From NCBI GenBank assembly GCA_029256105.1, contig JAQSYO010000017.1:1-64000 (forward strand): a stretch of 64,000 nucleotides of DNA, given 5' to 3'. The notes under the pieces are model-generated. The model did no database searches and was not told the DNA's origin. It saw nothing but the letters and a program-made list of their open reading frames with translations. The DNA is from Herbinix sp. (GTDB lineage Bacteria; Bacillota; Clostridia; Lachnospirales; Lachnospiraceae). The translations under genes and the position numbers were made by a program. Below are positions 1 to 9,500 of the stretch, piece by piece; the stretch's first letter is position 1; every line of letters starts with the position of its first letter.

Positions 1-207
1 TAAGTATTCTAGTAAACCTCTTCTTTGTCCAACCATCTTAAGAAGGCCTCTTCTGGAGTGGTGATCCTTCTTGTTATTCTTCAAATGCTCTGTTAACTCA
101 GTAATTCTTTCTGTTAAAAGTGCAATTTGAACTTCCGGTGATCCTGTATCCTCAGGTGTTCTTCCGAAATTTTTGATGATATCCGATTTTTTGTCTTTGC
201 TTATCAT
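1..207 (-). CDS. rpsO: 30S ribosomal protein S15, partial (3' end outside window)
   Basis: Small-subunit ribosomal protein that binds the 16S rRNA central domain early in assembly. Translating the minus strand from an ATG at 207 gives 69 residues starting [20 protein letters not shown] and containing the family signature [19 protein letters not shown]15 is normally about 88 residues, so roughly 20 C-terminal residues lie beyond the left edge. An AAAGGAG ribosome binding site sits just upstream. In Bacillus subtilis rpsO follows the riboflavin kinase gene; here an ABC exporter pair lies between them. Confidence 0.96.
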   Translation of the reverse strand, partial: MISKDKKSDIIKNFGRTPEDTGSPEVQIALLTERITELTEHLKNNKKDHHSRRGLLKMVGQRRGLLEYL

Positions 208-233
208 AATATATTTCTCCTTTCGCTGAAACG

Positions 234-279
234 CCTAATACTAAGAAAAAGGTCGGAGCCTCCAACTTCTGAGTATTGG
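234..279 (-). promoter_or_regulatory. rpsO 5' leader hairpin, possible S15 autoregulatory site
   Basis: The leader between the rpsO promoter and its ribosome binding site can fold into an outer stem (CCAATACT with AGTATTAGG, one bulge) enclosing an inner GTTGG/CCGAC stem. S15 represses its own mRNA in several bacterial phyla through leader structures of differing shape. The fold is read by eye; whether it mimics the 16S site is inference. Confidence 0.4.
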
Positions 280-296
280 CTAATAATCACTAAGGT

Positions 297-325
297 ATAG
301 TAACACATTCTAACTTTATTGTAAA
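297..325 (-). promoter_or_regulatory. rpsO promoter
   Basis: Minus strand TTTACA, 17-bp spacer, TACTAT, with a TG one base before the -10 (extended -10). It lies about 90 bp upstream of rpsO and downstream of the ABC exporter stop, so rpsO can be transcribed on its own. Confidence 0.75.
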
Positions 326-416
326 CATATTTTTGTAAATTATCAAACAATTCAACGCAATTCAAAAAATTCTTGTGTGGTATTGTAGGCTTCTGTAGTA
401 TTGCACTGTTGTAAAC

Positions 417-2021
417 TTATAATCTGCCTGTATACTCCGCTTTATCGATTAGATTTCCACAAACAAGAAACATGAAAGTAGCAAATAGTAAACAAAAAAT
501 TGTATACGGAAGTGTGCAAAGGAAATTCAATGAAGACGGTAGTAAAAAAGCTGCTGCTACAGATACTCCAATTGCGGGTGCCATAACTGCAAGCAATAAG
601 CCCAAACCGATAAACCCTTGAACAATTTTATTTGGCTGCCCTCCCAGTATTCTTTGATACAGAATTGTTAATCCAACAAATACAGCTCCGGATGCTGCGT
701 ACGCCAGTGCAGAAAAGAGGCAGGTCAAAGGAGTGGCTCCACCAATTACGGCCATCACCGTAAAAATACAAACACCATCTACACAAGGCTTAATTAAAGA
801 GGTTACGGACGCTGCGAATACCTTCGTCAAGGATTTTTCAGGTATCAAATAAATATAAGGCTTTAATAATTCCCCACTTAATTTACCCATCATAGTAAGA
901 AAATACTGAAAATATATTATCGTTGCTAAGACTCCATAAACGGCGGCTTCTGGCGCACCCTTCAATTTAAAGTTATATCCGACAATACCAATTCCAACCA
1001 TTGTTAATATTGTATAACCATCTACAAATATAAATCTACTTTTTCTTTTCAGCTCCAGGATATGTTTATATGCAAGAGTCATCGCACCAAAGCCTTTGTT
1101 AATCCCTTGGTCATTATCCTTAACCTTAATCTTCTTGTTACCAGCGCGAGGAAGATTACGGCCCTCTTTTGCTGCATTCACTTTCTGATAGTTCACTTCG
1201 GTAGATAATAGAACGTCCTCGTAATAATCAGCTTTTCCGACGGTTAACAGAGAAACAATTAAAAATCCTATCACCAGAAATAATCCAGTCGGAATTAAAA
1301 TCATCGACAGTGTTCCCTGCACTACGCCTATAAAAAACATTGTAATCCAGCCAGTTACCGGAACATAACCAAACCAATTCGAACCGACAACACGAAATGT
1401 AGCTTCTAGTATACTTACCTGCTCTTGTCTTTGAATGAAAAGAACGGCCAATAATAATACTACAGTAAAAGCATAAAGAAGGCCCTTTACTAAATTTTTT
1501 CTTCCAGGATTGCCATTTGTGAATATATAGACCTCGATGGATAATAATTGACAGAATAGAACCATAAGCGCAAATACAAGAAATAATGCAATTATTTCTT
1601 TCATCCCATATCCAAAATTTGCTTTCAAATTACCAATTTGATAAAATATAAAAATTGAACCTAAGAGTGATTTCCCTAAGGTGCTGAGTAAACCATACAT
1701 GAGTATTTTCTTCGGAGATATCGGCGATACAAACAGCAGTCCTACATCGGGCATGGTAAATAAACTCGATCCGGTAGACAGACCTGTATTGGTAAATAAC
1801 CAAAGAAATAGTAATCCAAGCCCAGCTATTATCATAAATAAAATACGCTCATCTGCATAATGCGTCGTCTCTATATCCTTATTAAAAACAATTAACATTA
1901 CTACGGAGAATATCACCATTATCAGAATGAAACCATACAATATCAGGAACGCAGGCTTTTTTTTAAGGGACAGAATGCGGTTTTTCATTCTGTTTAATAA
2001 TAAATAAGACAATGCTTTCAT
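417..2021 (-). CDS. ABC exporter membrane protein (putative ABC exporter family)
   Basis: A 534-residue polytopic membrane protein, probably the permease half of an exporter with the ATPase encoded immediately upstream. The sequence starts MKALSYLLLNRMKNRILSLK and has about a dozen hydrophobic segments, with a central hydrophilic stretch around residues 270-320. It resembles the large permeases of the 'putative ABC exporter' family common in Clostridia. Its ATG overlaps the ATPase stop by four bases (ATGA), the usual sign of translational coupling. Substrate is unknown; nothing in the neighbourhood identifies it. Confidence 0.8.
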   Translation of the reverse strand: MKALSYLLLNRMKNRILSLKKKPAFLILYGFILIMVIFSVVMLIVFNKDIETTHYADERILFMIIAGLGLLFLWLFTNTGLSTGSSLFTMPDVGLLFVSPISPKKILMYGLLSTLGKSLLGSIFIFYQIGNLKANFGYGMKEIIALFLVFALMVLFCQLLSIEVYIFTNGNPGRKNLVKGLLYAFTVVLLLAVLFIQRQEQVSILEATFRVVGSNWFGYVPVTGWITMFFIGVVQGTLSMILIPTGLFLVIGFLIVSLLTVGKADYYEDVLLSTEVNYQKVNAAKEGRNLPRAGNKKIKVKDNDQGINKGFGAMTLAYKHILELKRKSRFIFVDGYTILTMVGIGIVGYNFKLKGAPEAAVYGVLATIIYFQYFLTMMGKLSGELLKPYIYLIPEKSLTKVFAASVTSLIKPCVDGVCIFTVMAVIGGATPLTCLFSALAYAASGAVFVGLTILYQRILGGQPNKIVQGFIGLGLLLAVMAPAIGVSVAAAFLLPSSLNFLCTLPYTIFCLLFATFMFLVCGNLIDKAEYTGRL

Positions 2022-2728
2022 AATTTTGATTTATCTCCTTCCGTAATCTGAAAGAATAAATCCTCTAAGTTCTCTCTGGAACCTTCCACCTCTCGCCTGG
2101 TTCGTCTGGCAGCAATTCTGCCATTTATCATAATATTCGTGCTATCCCAGAATTCAGATACACTATCCAACATGTGAGTACTAATTAAAATTGCATTTCC
2201 TTCCCTCTTCTTTTCCACGATTAGATTCTTTAGTTCTTTGATTGCATGAGGATCTAACCCCACCATCGGTTCATCAAAGAGAATTACTCTCGGATTCGGA
2301 AGCAGCCCACAACAGATGCTTACCTTCTGCTGCATACCCTTTGACAATTCACTACCAAGTTTTTTCTTTTTATCATCAAGTTCAAAGCGTTCCAGCATAT
2401 TTTCCGCACGCTCCTTCCAATTTTGCAATGAATAAGCTCTACCAATAAACTCTAAGTGTTCCCAAACAGTTAGCATATCATAAAGTGCTGGCAGCTCTGG
2501 AATATAACCTAGATCTCTTTTTGCCAAAAGTGATTTGTTTTCATTTCCATTGATAAAAATTGAACCGTCAAATTTTAATAAACCTGCAATACACTTGATG
2601 ATAGTTGATTTACCGGCACCATTTGGTCCGAGCAGAATCGATATTTCATCTGCATTTATCTCAAAACTAATATTATCATTGGCAACTAATTTTCCATACT
2701 TCTTCGTTACTCCTCTTACCGACAGCAT
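2018..2728 (-). CDS. ABC transporter ATP-binding protein
   Basis: A 236-residue ATPase that powers the membrane protein encoded next. Visible motifs are Walker A GPNGAGKS (residues 34-41), an ABC signature in the form LSKGMQQ (about 128-134), Walker B VILFDEP (148-154) and the switch histidine in ISTHML. The LSKGMQQ form is typical of ATPases paired with exporter-type permeases such as the CcmA/YhaQ class. The pair sits between ribF and rpsO, which are adjacent in Bacillus subtilis. Confidence 0.92.
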   Translation of the reverse strand: MLSVRGVTKKYGKLVANDNISFEINADEISILLGPNGAGKSTIIKCIAGLLKFDGSIFINGNENKSLLAKRDLGYIPELPALYDMLTVWEHLEFIGRAYSLQNWKERAENMLERFELDDKKKKLGSELSKGMQQKVSICCGLLPNPRVILFDEPMVGLDPHAIKELKNLIVEKKREGNAILISTHMLDSVSEFWDSTNIMINGRIAARRTRREVEGSRENLEDLFFQITEGDKSKL

Positions 2729-2878
2729 AAATTTACCCCCATTAATTGTATTATTGTTAAATATTTGTTAATCATCTCATGATTATACTATATTTAACAA
2801 TTACATGATATACCTTTATCCCATTTTTAATGATTTTATAATTTTGGTGAAAATACTTTCTATCAAAAAAATATAAAA

Positions 2879-2923
2879 AATCTGTCCTAACACAGTGATC
2901 AAATCACTGTGTTAGGACAGATT
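2879..2923 (-). terminator. Intrinsic terminator after ribF
   Basis: A near-perfect 20-bp stem (left arm 2879-2898, right arm 2904-2923) with a 5-base loop lies immediately downstream of the ribF stop. On the minus strand it is followed by a run of T. It closes the rimP-to-ribF translation operon. Confidence 0.92.
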
Positions 2924-2928
2924 GCTAA

Positions 2929-3846
2929 TTACATTTTTAAAAATTTCTGTGCATGTATGATATCTTCTCTCATCTTTTGAACCAGTTCCTCCAGGGATCC
3001 GAATTTCAACTCGGGCCTTATATAATAGAACAGCTCTACTTCGATCATTTTGCCATATAAATCATCATCATAATCAAAGATGAAAGTCTCTACTCCGATG
3101 TATTCCTCTTCTCCTACTGTTGGTTTATAGCCAATATTCGTTACACCATTATGATAGACTCCATCAATCAATGTTTTTGAAGCATATACACCACAAGGGG
3201 GCAGTAACTTTGTAGATGGCGGAATTAAATTCGTGGTTGGCATACCTATGGTTCTTCCGATTCTTCTTCCGTGAACCACTTCTCCACGGATGGTATAGGG
3301 TTGTCCTAACATTGCGTTGACAGCTTCCATATTACCTTCTTTAAGCTCTTTGCGTATTGCAGAACTACTAATTACTTCATTCTTCCACTTTCTCTTATCA
3401 CAGTCAATTACCTTATAACCGTAAGTTTCTTCATACTGCTTCAAAAGTGCTACGTCACCACTACGTTGAAAACCAAAGCGAAAATCCTTGCCTACGACAA
3501 TTACTTTCGTATCCAACTTCTCAACTAAAATTTCTTTGATAAAATCCTCTGGTTTCATGGTTCTTGTCTCCGCAGTAAAGGGATAGGAAATAAGAACATC
3601 AATACCACATCGATTTAATTTGGCCAGCTTTTCTTCCTCGGTATAAATCAATTCAAATTCTTTATCTGAAAACAAGTTGCCAGGATGCAAAAGAAAGCTA
3701 AACATAACAGCCGTCAAACCCTGCTTCTTGTATGATATAACTAAGTCAATCAGCTGTTGATGCCCGAGGTGAAGTCCATCGAATTTTCCTAAGGTTACCA
3801 CGCTGTTATTATATTTAAAATTTGTATTTCCTGCTATATACTCCAT
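2929..3846 (-). CDS. ribF: Bifunctional riboflavin kinase / FMN adenylyltransferase
   Basis: Converts riboflavin to FMN and FMN to FAD in the cytoplasm. The N-terminal FAD synthetase half shows LGKFDGLHLGHQQL (nucleotidyltransferase HxGH motif) and SSSAIRKEL; the C-terminal riboflavin kinase half has RTIGMPTTNL and GVYAS. About 305 residues, the usual family length. The ATG at 3846 is preferred because a GGAGG lies five bases upstream; the longer frame would begin at a TTG that overlaps this site. It is the last gene of the operon and is followed by a strong terminator. Confidence 0.95.
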   Translation of the reverse strand: MEYIAGNTNFKYNNSVVTLGKFDGLHLGHQQLIDLVISYKKQGLTAVMFSFLLHPGNLFSDKEFELIYTEEEKLAKLNRCGIDVLISYPFTAETRTMKPEDFIKEILVEKLDTKVIVVGKDFRFGFQRSGDVALLKQYEETYGYKVIDCDKRKWKNEVISSSAIRKELKEGNMEAVNAMLGQPYTIRGEVVHGRRIGRTIGMPTTNLIPPSTKLLPPCGVYASKTLIDGVYHNGVTNIGYKPTVGEEEYIGVETFIFDYDDDLYGKMIEVELFYYIRPELKFGSLEELVQKMREDIIHAQKFLKM

Positions 3847-3965
3847 TGTATCCTCCAAGCTACTACCATTATGAAAGTAAGCATATCAAACCGATAATAA
3901 TCAATTACTTTGCTCGCTCGCATCTATAATAGTTAAACGTTGTTTTACAAGGTTGACTAACTGTA

Positions 3966-4868
3966 TTATAAGAACATTTTTACCGGCTTATATAGATTAT
4001 CTTCAGTATCAAAACGATAAATCCCAATAAAAGTATCCTCTGCGTCATATATTCTGATTAATTCCGTAGTTACTTCATTCATTGGTTCTGACAGATGCTC
4101 TTTACGAAAAGAATTACCATTATATATCAATTTATGGTATTCACGATCCACCGAAAGTTTCGAATATACTTCAAAAATTTGATCCACTGTTACTACATAA
4201 GGCTCAAGTCGATCCTCATGCACTAATTCCTCAATCTCGGATAACTTAAGCGCCTCTTCAGCCATAAAATTACCAACTGCGGTTCTGATCAGGCTTTTCA
4301 TTGTTCCACCGCAACCTAAGGTTTCACCAATATCATGTAGTAAAGTTCTGATATAGGTCCCTTTTCCACAATCTACGGATACCTTCACTTCGTTATCCTC
4401 CTTGGAATAATCTAAGATTCGGATATCCTTAATAATGACCTTTCGACGTTCTCGGTCAATCTCCTTGCCCTGTCTTGCCAGTTCATATAATTTTTTTCCA
4501 TCCACTTTAATTGCTGAGTACATCGGGGGTAATTGTAAATACTCGCCTATGTAACTTTTGATTACTTCTTCAATTTGCTCGTAGGTGACATTCACCTGTG
4601 CTGTAGTTAATACTTTACCAGTAATATCCTGGGTATCCGTTGTAATTCCAAGCTTACATACAGCCTCGTAGGTTTTATCCTTATCCGTAATCATATCTAC
4701 AAGCTTCGTAGCTTTACCAATACAAACAGGAAGAACCCCTTGTGCATCCGGATCAAGTGTACCGGTGTGACCAATTTTCTTTATTTTTAAGATACCTCTC
4801 ATTTTAGCTACTACATCATGAGAGGTATAACCTTTTTCTTTATAAACATTAATAATTCCATTAATCAA
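3966..4868 (-). CDS. truB: tRNA pseudouridine(55) synthase
   Basis: Makes pseudouridine 55 in the T-loop of tRNAs. The 300-residue protein has the TruB signature KKIGHTGTLDPDAQGVLPV, with the catalytic aspartate in GTLDP, and the PPMYSAIKVDGKKLYE and DCGKGTYIRTL blocks. Translation probably starts at TTG (4868): an AAGGAG lies nine bases upstream and the family N-terminus (ING-x-x-x-V-K-G-TSHD) begins right there. It lies between nrnA and ribF in the translation operon. Confidence 0.95.
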   Translation of the reverse strand: MINGIINVYKEKGYTSHDVVAKMRGILKIKKIGHTGTLDPDAQGVLPVCIGKATKLVDMITDKDKTYEAVCKLGITTDTQDITGKVLTTAQVNVTYEQIEEVIKSYIGEYLQLPPMYSAIKVDGKKLYELARQGKEIDRERRKVIIKDIRILDYSKEDNEVKVSVDCGKGTYIRTLLHDIGETLGCGGTMKSLIRTAVGNFMAEEALKLSEIEELVHEDRLEPYVVTVDQIFEVYSKLSVDREYHKLIYNGNSFRKEHLSEPMNEVTTELIRIYDAEDTFIGIYRFDTEDNLYKPVKMFL

Positions 4869-4904
4869 TTGCTTGTGCTCCTTACCGATTGTTTGCTTTC
4901 AGAG

Positions 4905-5873
4905 CTACTTCAACTCATTTAACTGAGCTTCTATATGCGGGGTCAAATTATTAATTACATCGTGTAGCGATCCCTTCATCGTGCAACCTGCAGCCTTGAT
5001 ATGACCTCCACCGCCAAAATAAACTGCAATCTTACTTACGTTTACTTCGCCATTGGATCTCATGCTAACCTTATACTCCTGAAGATCCGTCTCATAGATA
5101 AAGATTGCTACTTCCGTACCCTTTGTTACTCGAAGCTGGTCAATAATTCCGTCCAAATCCGAGGATGAGGCTTCATAAAAATCTAACATTTTACGGTTAA
5201 TTGTACCGACAACTACTCTACCATGGAGTACTAGGATACTCTCCATGAGACAACGACCTAATATTTGATTTTGAATATATGTTTTAGAATAAAATGATTC
5301 ATCAATCAATTCTGAAAAGTCAATTCCTTTACTAATTAATTTACCAGCGATATTCATTGTCTTTTCTGATGTATTGGAGTGCTTGAACACTCCGGTATCA
5401 TGAATGATACCAACATATAATGCTTCGGCTATCTCTTTTGTGATGAGTTTCTCATCCATAAGCGTGAATAAAACTTCACAAGTAGAGGAAGCGTCGGCCA
5501 CCACATGATTCACCTTACCAAAGGATTGATTACTTATGTGGTGGTCAATATTAATGGTTTTCTTAGCCGTATTGTAGAATTTTAATGCATTACCTAATCG
5601 ATCTAAGCTACCACAGTCAAGGGAAATAAATATGTCATATAGTTCCTCGGACTCATAGGTATGCATAATCTCATCCGCACCCGCTAAAATGCGAAATTCA
5701 TTACCAAAGGGTTCTAGATAAACATCAACCTTATCAATTTCTAATTCCTCTTTATTCAGCTTCAAATATAGGTATAGTGCGGTACAAGATCCGATGCAGT
5801 CGCCATCCGGCCTAATATGCCCTGCGATTGCTATTTTCTTTGCACCACTAATTTCTGCATTAATATTGTTCAT
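4905..5873 (-). CDS. nrnA: DHH-family bifunctional oligoribonuclease/PAP phosphatase
   Basis: Manganese-dependent phosphoesterase that degrades nanoRNAs and dephosphorylates pAp. The 322-residue protein has the DHH-family blocks GHIRPDGDCIGS, SLDCGS, INIDHHISN and, in the DHHA1 domain, GGGGHIKAAGC. It starts three bases after the rbfA stop, with the ribosome binding site inside the acidic rbfA tail. nrnA between rbfA and truB is the common clostridial order. Confidence 0.93.
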   Translation of the reverse strand: MNNINAEISGAKKIAIAGHIRPDGDCIGSCTALYLYLKLNKEELEIDKVDVYLEPFGNEFRILAGADEIMHTYESEELYDIFISLDCGSLDRLGNALKFYNTAKKTINIDHHISNQSFGKVNHVVADASSTCEVLFTLMDEKLITKEIAEALYVGIIHDTGVFKHSNTSEKTMNIAGKLISKGIDFSELIDESFYSKTYIQNQILGRCLMESILVLHGRVVVGTINRKMLDFYEASSSDLDGIIDQLRVTKGTEVAIFIYETDLQEYKVSMRSNGEVNVSKIAVYFGGGGHIKAAGCTMKGSLHDVINNLTPHIEAQLNELK

Positions 5874-5876
5874 AGG

Positions 5877-6413
5877 CTATTCTTCCTCATCTTCTGTTCG
5901 TTCCGCTTCATCATCCTTGTCGTAATGATCCTCGTTTTCTTCTTCGTCTGGATCTTCATCGTCTGGATCTTCATCGTCATGATCTTCGTTATCTTCAGCA
6001 TCGTCCTGATCTTCGCCGTCATCTTCTTCGGAGTCATCAAATTCTTCATCATTTCTGCTTAAGTTCTTATTGACTTCATCGATTAATTTTGACATATGAA
6101 CTCCATATTCAATGGAGCTATCTATTACAAAGGTCAGTTCGGGTGTATTTCTTAAATTGAGTGACTTTGCTAATTGTCCTCGCATGTAGGAAGCTGCGCT
6201 TTTTAATCCGTGGAGGGTTGATTTTTTTGATTCATCATCTCCTAGAACACTAATATATACCTTTGCCGTCTTAAGATCCGGTGCAACTTCAACCGCAACG
6301 ACAGAAGTCATCGGATTTATTCTAGGATCCTTTATCTCTCTACTGATCAACATACTCAGCTCTTTTTGTACTTCACCATTAATTCTGGTGTTCTTAATAC
6401 TGTTTTTCCTCAT
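5877..6413 (-). CDS. rbfA: Ribosome-binding factor A with long acidic C-terminal tail
   Basis: Assists late 30S subunit maturation. Residues 1-118 are a complete RbfA KH-like domain (EVQKELSMLISREIKDPR, VYISVLGD, PELTFVIDSSIEYG). RbfA proteins are usually about 115-130 residues; this one is 178. The extra part, residues 121-178, is almost entirely Asp and Glu (41 of 58 by my count). Position between infB and nrnA is as expected. The tail is in frame and ends at a stop just before nrnA, so it looks genuine. Confidence 0.95.
   Translation of the reverse strand: MRKNSIKNTRINGEVQKELSMLISREIKDPRINPMTSVVAVEVAPDLKTAKVYISVLGDDESKKSTLHGLKSAASYMRGQLAKSLNLRNTPELTFVIDSSIEYGVHMSKLIDEVNKNLSRNDEEFDDSEEDDGEDQDDAEDNEDHDDEDPDDEDPDEEENEDHYDKDDEAERTEDEEE
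5880..6053 (-). repeat. Acidic low-complexity coding tract in rbfA
   Basis: GAT/GAA-rich stretch encoding the Asp/Glu tail of RbfA. It includes short repeated units of the DDEDP type (plus-strand tcttcatcgtctgga duplicated near 5950-5985), suggesting growth by replication slippage. Confidence 0.8.
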
Positions 6414-6567
6414 AAAACCACCAATACCTTTCTATCAAGGTAAGAAGTTAATCTTAATATCAGAAAGCCTAATAAATGATAATTTGCTTTCCAAAGGGTA
6501 AGACTGCTAAGGTATACATTATAACTTCACGTATACCTTTGCTTACCTTTGCATAACTTACTATACC

Positions 6568-9500
6568 TTATCTTGGAACTTCTGACATAACAAAGAGCTC
6601 TACTTTGTCGCCTTCTTTGACTTCATTAAACTTATCAAATACGAGACCACATTCATAACCCTTATCAACTTCCTTAACATCATCTTGAAATCTCTTCAAG
6701 GATGTTAGGATGCCCTCATAGACAAGAGAATTATCCCTATATATTCTGCATTTACTTCCTCTTATTATTTTACCATCAAGAACATAGGAACCTGCGATGG
6801 TACCAATACCAGAAGCTTTAAAGGTCATACGTATCTCTGCGTGACCGATGATTCTTTCCTCAAATATTGGATCTAACATACCCTTCATCGCTGCTTCAAT
6901 ATCACTGATTGCGTTATAAATAACTCGGTAAAGCTTCACATCTACGTTTTCACGGTCTGCGGTTTCTTTTGCTGCATTGTCCGGCTTTACATTAAAACCA
7001 ATGATAATTGCATTTGAAGCGCTCGCAAGGATAACATCGGACTCATTAATTGCGCCAACACCACCATGGATAATTCGTACTGCAACTTCTTTATTACTAA
7101 GTTTTACCAAACTCTGCTTCATTGCTTCAACTGAACCTTGAACGTCAGCTTTTATAATCAGATTAAGTTCCTTAATATTACCGGCTTGAATCTGTGAGAA
7201 TAAACCATCTAAGGATAATTTTGCTTTCGTGTCAGAAAGAAGTCTTTCTTTTCCTTGGGAAAGGTATGCTTCCGCTATGATTCTGGCTTCCTTCTCATTA
7301 TCTGTTACAAGGAAAGTCTCTCCAGCATCCGGTACTTCATTCAAACCAAGAATTTCTACTGGTGTAGAAGGAGTCGCTTCTTTGACTCTTCTGCCCTTGT
7401 CATCCATCATTGCACGAACTTTACCGAAGGAGGAACCTACAGCAACGTTATCGCCAACGCGGAGTGTACCCTTTTGAACAAGAATAGTTGCTACCGGTCC
7501 TCTTCCCTTATCTAGCTCGGCTTCTATAACAATACCTCTTGCATTACGATCCGGGTTTGCTTTTAATTCAAGCATTTCTGCTGTCAAAAGAATCATTTCT
7601 AATAAACGCTCAATGCCTTCCTTCGTATGCGCAGATACTGGAACAAAAATCGTATCACCGCCCCAATCCTCAGCAACTAATTCATATTCTGTCAACTCCT
7701 GCTTAACACGTTCAATGTTAGCACTCGGCTTATCAACTTTATTAATCGCCACAATAATCTGAACTCCTGCAGCTTTTGCATGGTTAATCGCCTCAACTGT
7801 CTGAGGCATTACTCCATCATCAGCAGCAATAACAAGAATTGCGATATCGGTAGATTTGGCACCTCTCATACGCATGGAGGTAAATGCTTCATGTCCAGGT
7901 GTATCAAGGAAGGTAATCTTCTCCCCATTTACTTCTACAATATAAGCACCAATATGCTGAGTAATTCCACCTGCTTCTCTTGAGGTAACGTTAGTTTCTC
8001 TGATTGCATCAAGGAGGGAAGTCTTACCATGGTCAACATGACCCATAACACAAACTACCGGAGGACGCTTGTTCATCGTTTCCTGATCTTCATCCTCTTC
8101 CTTAAGTAATTCTTCAACCTCATTAACCTTAACTTCTTTTTCAGCTATGATATCATACTCTAACGCAATCTCTTCTGCTTCTTCAAAGGTAATTTCTTGA
8201 TTAAGTGTAACAATCTTTCCTGCAAGGAAAAGCTTTTTAATTAAAGCAGCCGATGGCTTTTTCATTTTATCTGCAAGATCCTTAATTGTTAATACTTCTG
8301 GAATAGCAATTACTTTAATCTCTTCTTCCTTCACTACCGGAAGTGGTTTCGGTTGAATAAATTGACCCTTTTTGTAAGTTTTGATGTTATCTGAATCACT
8401 ATCATCACGACCTACTAAGTTTTTATCCTTATAGTTTTTCTCTTTATTAATACGGTCTCTATTTCTTTTATTATTATTATCATTCTTCTCTGCAACTTTT
8501 TTATCTAATATTTGTTGGTCAAAGTTCTTGCGTTCACCAGGTCTTGCAGGACCAGCACCTTTTTTAGCACCAGCTCCAGATCTGTTGTAGCTTGGCTTAT
8601 CATCATCATCTTTATTTCCACCTTCAAAGCCACGTGGAGAAAAACCGCCACTTGGTCTGGAATAATTGCTGGTTCCACCGCCATAACCACCGGTCCGCTG
8701 ACCACCCGGTGTTGCAGGGCGATTTCCCTGATAGCCTTGACCTGCCGGTCGATTACCTTGATATCCTTCCCCTGCTGGGCGATTGCCTTGGTAGCCTTGA
8801 CCTGCTGGACGATTGCCTTGGTAGCCTTCTCCTGCCGGGCGATTACCTTGATAGCCCTGACCTGCTGGCCTGTTACCTTGATATCCCTGGCCTGCCGGAC
8901 GATTACCTTGATAACCTTCTCCTGCTGGACGATTGCCTTGATAACCTTGACCTGCTGGTCTATTACCTTGATAACCTTGACCTGCTGGACGATTGCCTTG
9001 ATAGCCTTCTCCTGCCGGACGATTGCCTTGGTAGCCTTCTCCTGCCGGACGATTGCCTTGATAACCTTGACCTTGCGGTCTGTTTCCTTGATAGCCTTGA
9101 CCTGCTGGACGATTACCTTGGTAGCCTTCTCCTGCTGGACGATTGCCTTGATAGCCCTCTCCTGCCGGACGATTGCCTTGATAGCCTTGACCTGCCGGAC
9201 GATTGCCTTGATAGCCTTCTCCTGCTGGACGATTACCTTGATAACCCTGACCTGCTGGTCTGTTGCCTTGATAGCCCTCGCCTGCTGGGCGATTACCTTG
9301 ATAACCCTGACCTTGTGGTCTTTGGCCCTGATAGCCTTGACCTGCTGGTCTTTGACCGTCTTGTCCTTGAGGTCTCTGTCCTTGGTAACCTTGACCCGCC
9401 GGTCTTTGACCATCTTGACCTTGAGGTCTTTGTCCTTGATAACCTTGACCCGCTGGTCTAGGGCTCGTGGTATGCTGTCCCTGTTCGCCTGCTGGTCTTG

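Noticed and set aside
5870..6062. Short ORFs on both strands over the rbfA tail
   Set aside because: They are alternative frames of the acidic GAT/GAA tract and lack ribosome binding sites or recognisable domains.
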